Counted from the stretch's first letter, positions 18,376-27,336 are shown. The stretch is DNA of 64,000 nt from CAZOHG01 sp964579725 (GCA_964579725.1 CAZOHG010000012.1:9245-73244), one strand, 5' to 3'. Notes: generated by a model not told the origin, from the letters alone. A program made the numbers and translations.

Positions 18376-18466
18376 CGGTCTTTGGTTTGTTCTGAGGTTT
18401 CAAACGATGCGTTCGACCTTTTCGCTCTTTTTTCCGCACACCGCCCCGACCTGTTTTTTTGAACGC

Positions 18467-19054
18467 TCACAACCGACCTACAAATTCCTTCTCGCTGAAA
18501 ATATCTGCGGAGAAGATCAGGATGTCCGTGTCGGGGTCTCGCCAGCAATCGGAAGGCAAACCGGCTTTGTGGCAGGTTTCCGATAAAAATCTTTCCCGCC
18601 CCCAGCCGTATTCGGTCGCCACCTGGGGGAGCAGCAAGCCCTGGTAGAATCCTTGCCGAATGAGAATTCCGTCTCGGCCGACCTGAATTTCGTCGAGAGA
18701 ATCAATTGGCCGCAGGGGTGTCAGGACCGAAATTTCGATTTCCAGATCGGGCACTTCGTCCGCCGAGACGGGGGGGAATCTCGGATCTCTGAAAGCAGCC
18801 GATTCGGCCATGTCGGCAATGGTTAAGTAGAGGGGCTTTACCCCCTCGATGTACCCGATGCAACCTCGAAGCTGCCCATTTTTGTTCAGGGTTACAAAAG
18901 CGCCTCGATTTTCACGCAATTTTTCGGTGGGTGGTTCGGGAATTTCCGGTTCCAAACCCAGCACCTTTTTCGAAATCACTTCTCGGGCAAGCCGAAGCAA
19001 ATAAATTTTCTCCTCGTCTGTCAACCCCAAATCGATTCCAGCTTTTCTGGACAT
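18467..19054 (-). CDS. amrA: AmmeMemoRadiSam system protein A (AMMECR1 family)
   Basis: The 195-residue protein is the AMMECR1 fold at its usual length, with the conserved blocks GAFVTLNKNGQLRGCIG, DPRFPPVS and DGILIRQGFYQGLLLPQVA. Proteins A and B of this set occur together with a radical SAM protein in many bacteria and archaea; the reaction is not known. Protein B is 830 bp upstream on the same strand, separated by the outer-membrane-like gene at 19083. No radical SAM member is in this window. A strong GGGAGGTGA precedes the ATG. The protein is cytoplasmic. Confidence 0.92.
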   Translation of the reverse strand: MSRKAGIDLGLTDEEKIYLLRLAREVISKKVLGLEPEIPEPPTEKLRENRGAFVTLNKNGQLRGCIGYIEGVKPLYLTIADMAESAAFRDPRFPPVSADEVPDLEIEISVLTPLRPIDSLDEIQVGRDGILIRQGFYQGLLLPQVATEYGWGRERFLSETCHKAGLPSDCWRDPDTDILIFSADIFSEKEFVGRL

Positions 19055-19082
19055 GGAATCACCTCCCTTGTAAAAGGCAGTG

Positions 19083-19865
19083 TCAAATACCGTAAATCAT
19101 TGAAAACCGAATGGTGTAGCCGCTTTTCCCGGGCGGCAGTATTCGGGGAGCCTGACTTATTGGTGTATTTTGGGTCAAATAGAAAATAGGGCCTCCGCCC
19201 GCCCGCAGGTGTAATTTTTTCGTCACCTGAAAAAGAGCCGTAGGGCCAACCATGAATTTGGCTCCGCCCTCGGCTTCGTCCGATTCCACCAGTCCCTCCA
19301 AATCTTCCCCAATGGCGTCAATTCCAATCCACATATTCGCTCGCAACTGGTACCCGGCGGCAAAAGTGGTAATAAAATCCAGCGGATCCCGGTACCGGGC
19401 TAAGGGCTTTTCGAAAATGGCGTTCCCCTGCACCCGAAAGCGGTTCAGTTGCCTGCTCACCGCTAAACGCCCCATCAAAACGTTGGTTCCCAAATATTCC
19501 CGCAAATAGCCCACGCTGGCCGAAAAATTAAGCCCCTGTTTTTCTTGCGTGAATATTTTTCCCATCAATTCAAATTGGCCGGAACCGAAACGAAGTCCTA
19601 CGCTTTGGTCGGCAACCGCACTTGCCATTCCCAAAAAACTGAACCGTTTCGATAAACCGTACACAACGCCCGCTCGTTGTTCCACGCCCTCTTCGCCAAA
19701 AGGGTGCATGGCACGCAGGCTGTACCCGGATTCGTAATTTACATAAAATTTCCCTGCCTCAGCCTGAGTGGGCTCAATTGTGAAAAAAGACATTCCAAGC
19801 GATTGAGCCCGGGCCGAAGCGATAAAACTCAAAAACAAAAGGGAGAGGGCAACCCGCCGAAACAT
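19083..19865 (-). CDS. Predicted outer-membrane or periplasmic beta-rich protein, unknown function
   Basis: A signal peptide (first 20 residues, cleavage near ARAQ) is followed by about 240 residues with alternating hydrophobic and polar residues and many Gly and aromatic residues, as in small outer-membrane barrels. The chain ends YTIRFSMIYGI, with aromatic residues near the C-terminus but isoleucine last. I do not recognise a family. It lies between AmmeMemoRadiSam genes A and B with gaps of 28 and 18 bp, so it is probably co-transcribed with them, although a functional link is not shown. AAAGGAG precedes the ATG. Confidence 0.72.
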   Translation of the reverse strand: MFRRVALSLLFLSFIASARAQSLGMSFFTIEPTQAEAGKFYVNYESGYSLRAMHPFGEEGVEQRAGVVYGLSKRFSFLGMASAVADQSVGLRFGSGQFELMGKIFTQEKQGLNFSASVGYLREYLGTNVLMGRLAVSRQLNRFRVQGNAIFEKPLARYRDPLDFITTFAAGYQLRANMWIGIDAIGEDLEGLVESDEAEGGAKFMVGPTALFQVTKKLHLRAGGGPIFYLTQNTPISQAPRILPPGKSGYTIRFSMIYGI

Positions 19866-19883
19866 TTTTCTCCTTTCGATTTT

Positions 19884-20726
19884 TTACACATGGTACAACA
19901 CAGCCGAAAGATAGCCGACGACAGCCGACGTATCGCCGGTCACATGCCCGGAGTGCCGGTACATGAGGACTTCGCTACGATTCGCATTCATTTTCTTGGC
20001 GGCGACCATGGCCGCGACAATCGGGCCGGCACCGCAGGCTTCCGCGCGTTTGAATTCAATGTCATTCCAAAGATTTTCATAATCGAAATTTTTAATGTGA
20101 CGAATAATGCGGCTATCCAGCATTTCAGCCGTGTTGGACGGGTAGTAATGGGACAAGTCGGAGCTGGCCACCACGAGGGCCTTTTCGGCGCGTAACAGGC
20201 GCCCCAGGGTTTCACCCAGATCCACGGCGTCGTCGTAATTCTGGTCCCCCATGACCAGCGGCAAAAGCCTGAACTCGCCCAGCACGCGCTGCAAAAAGGG
20301 CAATTGAACCTCCAGAGCGTGTTCTTCCCGGTGGCCCGTCCACGAATCGAAAACGATGTCGCTTTGTTCCGTTAGACGCCGGCACATTTCGCCCGCCACA
20401 GGAATCACCCCAAATGGGGTCTCGTACCCGTCTCCGCAGAAGGCGGAAATTCCCTCAAAATACTCGCGGTGGCTGGGTGAAATCACGACGACCAAATCGT
20501 AGTCGCGGCCCAAAAGCTGTTTGTACCCGGCGGCAGCTACCTGCCCGGAGTACATGTAGCCGGCATGGGGAGAAATCAGGGCAAGAATCTCCCCTTCAAT
20601 CTCGCGTTCCTCCAAATTTTCAAGGAAAAAATCAATCTGTTCTTTTAAAACAGCCGGATCGTCCGGGTAAAAGGTTCCCGCCACCGCTGGCTTTCGGATT
20701 TTATGAATACCGGTTCCAATGTTCAT
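19884..20726 (-). CDS. amrB: AmmeMemoRadiSam system protein B (MEMO1 family)
   Basis: The 280-residue protein matches the MEMO1 family in length and landmarks: KPAVAGTFYP near the N-terminus, ISPHAGYMYSG (metal-binding-type His), VVISPSHREYF, HREEHALEVQLPFL and VVASSDLSHY, with RHSGHVTGD near the end. The fold is related to extradiol dioxygenases, with His residues able to hold a metal, but no reaction is known for the bacterial members. It is the first gene of a probable amrB - 19083 gene - amrA transcript. GGAG lies upstream of the ATG at 20726. Confidence 0.93.
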   Translation of the reverse strand: MNIGTGIHKIRKPAVAGTFYPDDPAVLKEQIDFFLENLEEREIEGEILALISPHAGYMYSGQVAAAGYKQLLGRDYDLVVVISPSHREYFEGISAFCGDGYETPFGVIPVAGEMCRRLTEQSDIVFDSWTGHREEHALEVQLPFLQRVLGEFRLLPLVMGDQNYDDAVDLGETLGRLLRAEKALVVASSDLSHYYPSNTAEMLDSRIIRHIKNFDYENLWNDIEFKRAEACGAGPIVAAMVAAKKMNANRSEVLMYRHSGHVTGDTSAVVGYLSAVLYHV

Positions 20727-20755
20727 GTTGCCTCACTCCTTTCTTCAGCAAAAAT

Positions 20756-20787
20756 CGGGAGAGTGTCTCCGGTAAAAAAATCTCCCG
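20756..20787 (-). terminator. Terminator-like hairpin after the flavin reductase gene
   Basis: CGGGAGA (20756-20762) pairs with TCTCCCG (20781-20787), and the minus strand continues with ATTTTTGC. It sits between the flavin reductase stop (20804) and the amrB start (20726). The 18-base loop is long, so it could also be part of a leader. Confidence 0.45.
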
Positions 20788-20803
20788 TGCCAAAGCAATT
20801 TTT

Positions 20804-21361
20804 TTACCTCGGAATGTGAATTTTCGTTTCCGGGTCCACCGTAAAATAATAATTGGCCCCCATGTACATGGCCGGACGCACTTTTTCAAACCGGAGCAGC
20901 CCCTCCGAGTCGTAAATACCTTCCTCGTAGTGGATGCCTAAAACGCGCCCTACAAACCAATCGTGGTCACCGTAAGCCTCCACCCGTTCCAACCGGCATT
21001 CCAGGGCGCAGTAGGCTTCCTGCACGTAGGGGGAATGAATAAGCTCCGATTTTCCGGGCGTCAGGCCGAATTCTGCAAATTTGTCCACATTTTGTCCCGA
21101 AACGCTCCCACATGCGGCGATTTTGCGAATCCACTGGTAATCGAGAAAATTAGCGGTAAACTCGCCCGCCTGCTCCACCAGCGTGTGAGTGTACCGTTTG
21201 GGTGAAATTGAAACCCCAAAAAGCGGCGGCTCAAAAGAGAGAGGAGAATTCCAAACGGCAGGCATGAGGTTGTTTTTGTCCCGGAATTTGACGCCCACTA
21301 CCGTTACAGACATGGGAAAATACCGGTAAAATCGCCCCAGTTTTGTGGTAAATTTTTTCAT
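20804..21361 (-). CDS. Flavin reductase family protein (FMN-binding split barrel)
   Basis: The 185-residue protein has the flavin reductase-like split barrel: PMSVTVVG, NLMPAVWNSPLSFEPPLFGVSIS, TLVEQAGEFTANFLDYQW and CALECRLERVEAYGDHDWFVGRVL. Such proteins bind FMN and reduce flavin or act as oxidoreductases in the cytoplasm; the substrate is unknown. The ATG at 21361 overlaps the rlmB stop by four bases (ATGA) and has AAGAGGG upstream, so translation is coupled to rlmB; the longer frame up to 21406 lies inside rlmB and was rejected. Confidence 0.88.
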   Translation of the reverse strand: MKKFTTKLGRFYRYFPMSVTVVGVKFRDKNNLMPAVWNSPLSFEPPLFGVSISPKRYTHTLVEQAGEFTANFLDYQWIRKIAACGSVSGQNVDKFAEFGLTPGKSELIHSPYVQEAYCALECRLERVEAYGDHDWFVGRVLGIHYEEGIYDSEGLLRFEKVRPAMYMGANYYFTVDPETKIHIPR

Positions 21362-22107
21362 TTCTTGGCCCTCTTGAAGGTTCGCTGCCTGGCCATTTCG
21401 TAACAAACAATTCCGGCTGCCACCGAGGCGTTCAGGGAGGGGGTTTTCCCCGAAAGCGGAATCCGGACCAAGGCATCACACTTTTCCCGAATCAACCGTC
21501 GCATGCCTCGTCCCTCGTTTCCAATAATGACCGCCAGGGGGCCCAACCAATCGTAGTGCCACACCTGCTCCGGGGCTCGTTCGTCCGTACCCACAACCCA
21601 AAGCCCGGCTTCTTTCAGCGTATCCAAGGCTTGTGCCAAATTGCCAACCCGCGCCACCGGCAAATATTCCAGCGCACCCGCCGAAGCCTTGACCGCCACC
21701 GCAGAAAGCGGTGCGCTGCGCCGAGCGGGCAAAATTAGTCCGTCAGCCCTAAACGCCTCGGCTGAACGGGCAATGGCGCCCAAATTGTGCGGGTCTTCCA
21801 CTTCGTCCAAAATCAAAAGAAAGGGTGCCGTGTCCTTTTCTTTTAGTTTTTCTAACAATTCTTCGAGCCGCCACCAGCGTACTTCCGCTACAAGCGCCAC
21901 AATTCCCTGCGGGGATTTGGCCCCCGTTTTTTTTCGGAGGATTTCAGGTGCCACAAACTGAATCTGAACGCCTGCTTTTCGGGCACGTGCGAGAAGAGCC
22001 TGCACCCGCCCCCCTTTGGATTCTTGAGAAATGAGAATTTTTTCCACTGCTTCACCCGATTCCAGCGCCGCACGCACCGGGTGAATGCCGTACAGAAGGC
22101 GGCTCAT
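21358..22107 (-). CDS. rlmB: 23S rRNA (guanosine-2'-O-)-methyltransferase RlmB (TrmH family)
   Basis: The SpoU/TrmH family is clear: an N-terminal substrate-binding domain (YGIHPVRAALES, residues 5-75) and a C-terminal knotted methyltransferase domain with LDEVEDPHNLGAIARSAEAF, VIIGNEGRGMRRLI and IPLSGKTPSLNASVAAGI. Length is 249 aa, as usual. The enzyme methylates a 2'-OH of 23S rRNA with SAM. Assignment to RlmB rather than another TrmH member rests on domain layout. GGAGGGGG precedes the ATG. It forms an operon with the flavin reductase and lies 34 bp after the isomerase-like gene. Confidence 0.9.
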   Translation of the reverse strand: MSRLLYGIHPVRAALESGEAVEKILISQESKGGRVQALLARARKAGVQIQFVAPEILRKKTGAKSPQGIVALVAEVRWWRLEELLEKLKEKDTAPFLLILDEVEDPHNLGAIARSAEAFRADGLILPARRSAPLSAVAVKASAGALEYLPVARVGNLAQALDTLKEAGLWVVGTDERAPEQVWHYDWLGPLAVIIGNEGRGMRRLIREKCDALVRIPLSGKTPSLNASVAAGIVCYEMARQRTFKRAKK

Positions 22108-22141
22108 GCCCCCTCCATTTTTGGAATTCGCGCCAATTTTT

Positions 22142-23287
22142 CTACGCCCAGTCCGGCAAGGGCGGCAATTTTTCCGGATGGGGCGCCCGAGCGCGAATCA
22201 AGTAGGCCTCCAGCCACCCTCGATGTAGGTGTGGTTCATTTGCCGCAGCGACAACCTTTTCATGGTCCATTGCATTAATTCGGTCGTTGGCGGCGCGCAA
22301 AGCGTCCATGCTATTTTTCAATGCCTGTTCCACCGGCATGCGTTCGGGATTAATGTCGATGCCAAAATAACCCTCGTACCCGTACATCTTCAGAACGTAG
22401 AGAGCGGCTTCCGTCAGCTCGGGACTAATGACACCCACATTCAAATCCTGGTCGTAATTCCCCAGCGGCTGACTGTTCCAGTGGGTGTGCGCCAGACGGC
22501 CGTATTCCATGGTCAAACTGAACGCGTAGGGTAAATCTTCGTAGGCCATTAGAACATGGCCTACCTCAGGATTCAACCCAACCAGGGCGTGCCCCTCGTC
22601 CAACAAGCGTCGATTTTTCGAGTTGTGCAGGAGGCCCTCAACCTTCCGGGCAAAGAGAATCCCTTCGGCGGTGGTACCGTACAAAATATGGCCCCGAGGC
22701 TCGTAGGGCTTGGGCTCCAACGCCACCCGCACCCCGGGCACGGCGTCCAGAGCTTCCGCCAGACCTTCGGCAAACCGATCCCGCAGGGAGAAGTAATCGA
22801 GTCCGAAATCATTTTCGTACCCGTCAATGCCGGGCCAGACAACGGCAAAATCGGTTTCCATTTCTTGATTTAATTTCAGTGCTTCAATGGTACGTGCGAT
22901 CGCTCTCTTCCGAATTTCCGGGTTCGGGGACGAAAGCGCTCCCCATTCGAATTCGGCGTCAAAAAACAGATTGGGAATCACCGTTACCAGGCGTACCCCG
23001 GCTTCGTCCTGCAATTTTTTGTAGAGATGCTTATTGTCGTGATTGATTTCATTGGGATAGTGCGCTTCAACGGCGGCCAGACCGTAGTCGGCCAAATGGG
23101 CGGCAATTTCCAGGCGGCCTTCAATGGGAATGTCCTTGCGGTAGCGATCGTGAAATCGCCCCCCGCCTGGCGAGAAAAACCAGACTCCTGCCGAAAATTT
23201 TAGGTTCAATTCAAACGACTTCAAATGCCGAATCAATTCTTCCCGTGTACACCGTTGTTTTTGGGGGCGTAAATCTTTGAATGACAT
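22142..23287 (-). CDS. Xylose isomerase-like TIM barrel protein
   Basis: The 381-residue protein resembles xylose isomerases: KFSAGVWFFSPGGGRFHDRY near the N-terminus (where XylA has its substrate-binding strand), VALEPKPYEPRGH with the metal-binding Glu, LNPEVGHVLMAYEDL, and AHTHWNSQPLGNYDQDLNVG with His and Asp metal ligands. These features support a metal-dependent aldose-ketose isomerase fold with TIM barrel. The sugar cannot be told from sequence. It is preceded by a 206-bp gap after the SDR gene and followed closely by rlmB. It is slightly shorter than standard XylA (about 440). Confidence 0.82.
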   Translation of the reverse strand: MSFKDLRPQKQRCTREELIRHLKSFELNLKFSAGVWFFSPGGGRFHDRYRKDIPIEGRLEIAAHLADYGLAAVEAHYPNEINHDNKHLYKKLQDEAGVRLVTVIPNLFFDAEFEWGALSSPNPEIRKRAIARTIEALKLNQEMETDFAVVWPGIDGYENDFGLDYFSLRDRFAEGLAEALDAVPGVRVALEPKPYEPRGHILYGTTAEGILFARKVEGLLHNSKNRRLLDEGHALVGLNPEVGHVLMAYEDLPYAFSLTMEYGRLAHTHWNSQPLGNYDQDLNVGVISPELTEAALYVLKMYGYEGYFGIDINPERMPVEQALKNSMDALRAANDRINAMDHEKVVAAANEPHLHRGWLEAYLIRARAPHPEKLPPLPDWA

Positions 23288-23493
23288 GTTCCTGTTCTCC
23301 CAAGTTTTAGGTCTTTCATTCGCTATTCACTGCAGCCGTTCTTTCTCTCTTTCAGAGAAAAACCCGCCAACGAATCATTTTCTATTTCACCGCCTTTTTC
23401 GTTGGAATGGAATCGATTTAAAAAGAACCAAAAATTTTAAAAATCGCAAAATTTTCTCGATTCGCCTCTGTTTTCCGACCACTCCTTCCAAAT

Positions 23494-24285
23494 TTAGAGA
23501 GAAGACTTCACATACCCTCCGTCCACTTGAAGCGTTACACCGGTCAGGTAACCGGCATTTTCCGAGGCCAAAAAAGCGAACACATCCGCAATTTCTTCGG
23601 GGGTACCCAGACGTCCCATGGGAATATTCTGGGTCAGTTTGTGCTGCACAGCCTCCACGGAAATTCCTTCTTTTTGCGCTTTTGCTTCAAAAAGGCGCTG
23701 CACCCGTTCGGTGAGCACGTAGCCGGGCGCCACGTTGTTCACGGTAATATTGTAGCGAGCGATTTGGTTGGAAAGCGTTTTGGCCAATCCCACCACACTT
23801 AGTCGAGCCGTGTTGGAAAGGATTAAGTTGTCCACCGGCTGTTTGACGGACACGGACGTCAAATTGAGAATTCGCCCCCAACGCCGCTCTTTCATTCCGG
23901 GAAGAACCTTTCGGATAAGTCGAATCACGCTCATGAGGCTTAGTTGCACGTACTCTTCCCACTGCCGGTCGGAAATTTCCGAAAAATAGAGGGGCGGAGG
24001 CCCGCCGGCGTTTGTGACCAAAATGTCAATTCGAGAAAAAGCGGACTGAACCGCTTCAACCAGCCGGTCAATGTCCTCCTTTTGCGCCAGATCGGCTGTA
24101 ACCGCCAGTACCCGGCTTTTCGTCCGACGTTGAATTTCGTCGGCAGCTTGCAAAAGCGTGTCTTCGTGACGAGCGCAAATCGCCACCTGAGCACCTTCCT
24201 GTGCCAGACGAAGCGCAATGGCTTTTCCAAGCCCTTTGCTGGCTCCGCCTACCAGAGCGACTCTTTTTTCCAAACCCAACTGCAT
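23494..24285 (-). CDS. SDR family protein with altered catalytic residues
   Basis: Classical SDR fold of 263 residues with NAD(P)-binding GGASKGLG (residues 13-20), NAGG (92-95) and S144. At the place of the catalytic YxxxK the sequence is SNTAR, that is S157 and R161. The C-terminal GRLGTPEEIADVFAFLASE and VTLQVDGG are as in FabG-like proteins. The change may define a subfamily with another mechanism, or a non-enzymatic role. It lies 21 bp after the FAH-family gene on the same strand and is probably its operon partner in catabolism of a carboxylic acid or sugar acid. Confidence 0.88.
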   Translation of the reverse strand: MQLGLEKRVALVGGASKGLGKAIALRLAQEGAQVAICARHEDTLLQAADEIQRRTKSRVLAVTADLAQKEDIDRLVEAVQSAFSRIDILVTNAGGPPPLYFSEISDRQWEEYVQLSLMSVIRLIRKVLPGMKERRWGRILNLTSVSVKQPVDNLILSNTARLSVVGLAKTLSNQIARYNITVNNVAPGYVLTERVQRLFEAKAQKEGISVEAVQHKLTQNIPMGRLGTPEEIADVFAFLASENAGYLTGVTLQVDGGYVKSSL

Positions 24286-24306
24286 TGTTCACCCTGTTCT
24301 GTTTTT

Positions 24307-25206
24307 CTATTCTGCCGCCTGAACCGGATTTTCCAAAATGCCAATCCCTTTAATTTCCGCTTCCACCCGGTCGCCCGGATGCAATTCACTGATTCCTTCC
24401 GGAGTACCGGTCGAAATAATGTCTCCGGGCTCCAGGGTTATCCAGTGCGAAATGGTTTCAATCAGCGTGGGCACGTCAAAGATCATGTCACGGGTATTGG
24501 CGTGCTGACGAACCTCCCCGTTCACCCGCAACTCGAGCTCTAACTCGGGAGGAAAACCAAACTCGTCCGCCGTAACCACACAGGGGCCGATGGGCCCGAA
24601 CGTGTCAAAGTTTTTGGAGCGGTACCACGGTTTTTTCGTTTCGATGTCTTGCTTCTGAAGGCTGCGCGCCGTCACATCATTAAAAATTGTGTACCCTGCC
24701 ACGTAGGCCAACGCCTGCGCACGGGTAACGCTTTTGGCTTTCTTTCCAATGACGACTGCCAATTCGATTTCGTGGTCCACCCTGCCTGCATCTCGAGGAA
24801 TCACAATGGCTTCTCCCGAAGCGATGAGCGTGGAGCGGGTTTTGACAAACAAGATAGGCTCTTTCGGCGGAGCGTTGCCCGTTTCCTGAGCGTGGGCGGC
24901 GTAATTTCGACCCAAACAAATGATTTTACCCGTTTGCCGGAAGGGGGCTCGCATCTGGACCTCCTCCGGAATTAAATAATTTTGCCACAGATCGTGTGAT
25001 TCGAGAAAATCCAGCACGTGTAAAATTGTCTGACGCTCAAAGAGTTCTCGTTGAACGAGTTCAAATAGACTTTCAATCCGAAAACTCAGGCGGTTTTTCT
25101 TCACAAAATAATATGTGTGGAGGGCTTCCGTAAAATTAACCATGCCTTTTTCGATCCGGACACCGATAATGGGGCGTTTACGATATGTCAGATCACACAA
25201 CCGCAT
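24307..25206 (-). CDS. Fumarylacetoacetate hydrolase family protein
   Basis: The 299-residue protein has the C-terminal FAH catalytic domain: ICLGRNYAAHAQE, then EPILFVKTRSTLI, the metal-binding acidic cluster DHEIELAVVIGK, GYTIFNDVTARSLQ and SKNFDTFGPIGPCVV, and GDIISTGTPEG. Members hydrolyse C-C bonds or hydrate or decarboxylate 2-oxo acids in aromatic and sugar-acid breakdown; a role with the SDR downstream is likely but the substrate is unknown. GGAG lies before the ATG. The gap to the next gene (25207-25446) contains a terminator-like hairpin. Confidence 0.9.
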   Translation of the reverse strand: MRLCDLTYRKRPIIGVRIEKGMVNFTEALHTYYFVKKNRLSFRIESLFELVQRELFERQTILHVLDFLESHDLWQNYLIPEEVQMRAPFRQTGKIICLGRNYAAHAQETGNAPPKEPILFVKTRSTLIASGEAIVIPRDAGRVDHEIELAVVIGKKAKSVTRAQALAYVAGYTIFNDVTARSLQKQDIETKKPWYRSKNFDTFGPIGPCVVTADEFGFPPELELELRVNGEVRQHANTRDMIFDVPTLIETISHWITLEPGDIISTGTPEGISELHPGDRVEAEIKGIGILENPVQAAE

Positions 25207-25322
25207 CTTCTGCTCCGCTGCATTTTAGGGAAGGATTCTTTGCTTTGATTAAAATTAGCAAATTCAGCGCTTTATTTCAAGGGAAAAAGTGGTTGTTTGG
25301 GGAAGAGTTCGATAGGCAAAAT

Positions 25323-25351
25323 AAAAAAGAGCGAAAAGATCGCGCTTTTTT
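25323..25351 (-). terminator. Terminator-like hairpin after the Agl-Glt-like operon
   Basis: AAAAAAGAGCG (25323-25333) pairs with CGCGCTTTTTT (25341-25351) with one mismatch and a 7-base loop; the minus strand ends in a T run. It lies about 96 bases past the last gene of the eight-gene operon and could work in both directions. Confidence 0.55.
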
Positions 25352-25446
25352 TTCCCGCAAAGTGAAAGCTCCAAAATAAGCGATTTTTTGCCTCTTTTGG
25401 TGCTTTTGTTTGGGGGAAAAGAACACGTAAAAAAGGCCGCCCCGCT

Positions 25447-26805
25447 TTAATTCATGTCGCTCCGGTAAAAAACAAAGGGATTTTGCACGGTGACCACACC
25501 CTCAGGAATCGGCTTGAATTTAAAACGGCGCACCACAGAAAGGAGTTCGTTTTCAAAGGCACGGTTGCCCACAGTAGACGAAATAATCTTGGCGTTGGTC
25601 ACGTCCCCCGAAGCGGCAATAGTGATTTCGATCAGCACTTTCCCGCGTAAATCCGGATTGGTTTTCAGATATTTGTTGTAGACGTAGGTTACCCGCCCCA
25701 TGTACGACACAATGACATCCCGAATAGATTGTTGGCTGCGGTAACCCATGGCTTTGTCGCTTCCGGAAAGCTCGCTCATTTCCTCCAGATTGACGCCGCC
25801 TTTTTCTTTAAGATTGAAGTTTTCATTTACCTGATCATTGGTAATCAGATTGTCCACGGACGGCAGGCTGTCCCCGTTCAAAAGACCGGAGAGATCGCCC
25901 CCTTTGTCATTCAAAGACGGCAGTTGTACCTGCAAATCCGTACCACTTTGCAGGGCTTCGTCCAGCTCTTTCACCAGGCCCTTGTCAATAAGAGCATCTA
26001 CAACCGTCCCGCTTTTCCCCGAGCTTCCTTTTCCGGCAATTAGCCCAAGGAGTCCTTTGCGAGCCACGGCTTTTTTCGCCGCTTCCAGAGCCGCTTTTTT
26101 CTTGGCTTCAGGGGTGTTGGCTTTCTTTTCGGAACTTTTTTTCTCGCTGGTTTTGCTTTCCTGCTTAGAAGCCACTCCGGGGCGACTGGCAGGAGAGGCA
26201 ATCTTCGTCTTTTTCGGGCGAATAATAAATTTAGCCACGCGATTGGTTACTTTTTCAAGACTGAATTTTTTGGGAGGAACCGGCTTGGCATTGTACACCT
26301 TGACTGACCAGAGAACTCCAACACTTAGAAAAAGAAGGACCACCAATTTGTACAGAACATCCGTCGTCAAGGTTTTGACAATCTGGTGCGGGATGCTGTT
26401 GAACTTGGCTTCGTCCTTTAAAAGATCGGCCGGTGCGGCTTTCTCGAACTCAAATTCGAATCGGGTATCCCCTACCTGCACCCACCCCTTTTTGTCGGGG
26501 CGAATAGGAATTTGGTAAATCTTCCCCTTTTTGGACAAAAGGCCGTAGTCAAGCAGATCCTGAATATTCAGGGAGGAGGTTTCATTGCTGAGTTGCCCCT
26601 TCATGTGAGCGTCCACATTCAAAACGAATTTATTGTCTTCACCTTCGAACAGAATGTGGCGTTTCGGGACATGTTTTCCGTAAAGGGTCAGGTCGTTTGA
26701 GGTGTCGTGACCGATGCGGTATTTCTGCTTCGGCTTCAGATAAATCTCGCGCAGACCATCCTGATCTTGAATACGAACTTTCAGAGTTTTGGCTTTATGT
26801 TTCAT
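25447..26805 (-). CDS. FHA-like / transmembrane / TonB-C-terminal protein (GltG- or AgmX/PglI-like)
   Basis: The 452-residue protein has three parts. Residues 10-65 look like a forkhead-associated domain (YRIGHDTSNDLTL, then PKRHILFEG), which in other proteins binds phosphothreonine in the cytoplasm. One membrane helix follows (about 151-170). The periplasmic part has a Lys/Ala-rich stretch (about 195-260) and a TonB-like C-terminal domain (about 365-452: VLIEITIAASGDV, RAFENELLSVVRRFKF). This is the architecture of GltG and of AgmX/PglI C-terminal-domain proteins in myxobacterial gliding. It is the last gene of the motor operon and could carry force across the periplasm. The link to gliding is inference. 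Confidence 0.82.
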   Translation of the reverse strand: MKHKAKTLKVRIQDQDGLREIYLKPKQKYRIGHDTSNDLTLYGKHVPKRHILFEGEDNKFVLNVDAHMKGQLSNETSSLNIQDLLDYGLLSKKGKIYQIPIRPDKKGWVQVGDTRFEFEFEKAAPADLLKDEAKFNSIPHQIVKTLTTDVLYKLVVLLFLSVGVLWSVKVYNAKPVPPKKFSLEKVTNRVAKFIIRPKKTKIASPASRPGVASKQESKTSEKKSSEKKANTPEAKKKAALEAAKKAVARKGLLGLIAGKGSSGKSGTVVDALIDKGLVKELDEALQSGTDLQVQLPSLNDKGGDLSGLLNGDSLPSVDNLITNDQVNENFNLKEKGGVNLEEMSELSGSDKAMGYRSQQSIRDVIVSYMGRVTYVYNKYLKTNPDLRGKVLIEITIAASGDVTNAKIISSTVGNRAFENELLSVVRRFKFKPIPEGVVTVQNPFVFYRSDMN

Positions 26806-26833
26806 TCCCTCTTGTGGCTTTCCGGATAGGCGA

Positions 26834-27334
26834 TTATTCTTCTTGATTCACGGCGAGCTGCATGTTGTTGTACCCCACTTGCCCGCATGTGTACATGACC
26901 TTTTTTAACAGCTGGAACGGTAAATCCTTATCCCCTTGAATGGTAATTTCCCCCCTGAATTTTAATTTTTCGTCCAGGGTGGAAAGCCTTTCCGCAATGA
27001 GGCGTTTCGCTTTCAATTCCATGTACAGATTTTTAATCAACAAGGTCTTGGAATTGATGACGTCACTGACGCGGGCCATTTTTTTGCCATCCAACAAAAC
27101 CCACTCGCGTGTCAAACCGATAACAGAGGCAGTTTCCGGTATTTTTTGTGCTGTTGAAGTGGGCAACCGCAAGTCATTCGTCATTACCGGCATTTGGCTT
27201 TCCGCACTGAAATTTTTCAACAGAAAAACCAGCAGAATCGTAAACATGTCGATCATGGACGTCAGCCGCAAGGTGAACACCGCATCGCGTTTTCGGCGCT
27301 TTCGCTTAAACATGCTTGTTGAAGATTGAGCCAT
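26834..27334 (-). CDS. ExbD/TolR family protein, proton-path Asp present
   Basis: The 166-residue protein has a basic N-terminal tail (KRKRRKRD), one membrane helix (about 24-43) with the canonical acidic residue D29 in TSMIDMFTILLVF, and a periplasmic domain. ExbD/TolR subunits sit inside the TolQ/ExbB pentamer and use that Asp in proton-driven motion. Two TolR-type genes follow one TolQ gene here, as with AglQ and AglS after AglR in Myxococcus. The neighbouring TolR-like protein lacks this Asp, so this one is the likely active subunit. Only 2 bp separate the two genes. Confidence 0.9.
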   Translation of the reverse strand: MAQSSTSMFKRKRRKRDAVFTLRLTSMIDMFTILLVFLLKNFSAESQMPVMTNDLRLPTSTAQKIPETASVIGLTREWVLLDGKKMARVSDVINSKTLLIKNLYMELKAKRLIAERLSTLDEKLKFRGEITIQGDKDLPFQLLKKVMYTCGQVGYNNMQLAVNQEE

Positions 27335-27336
27335 GG

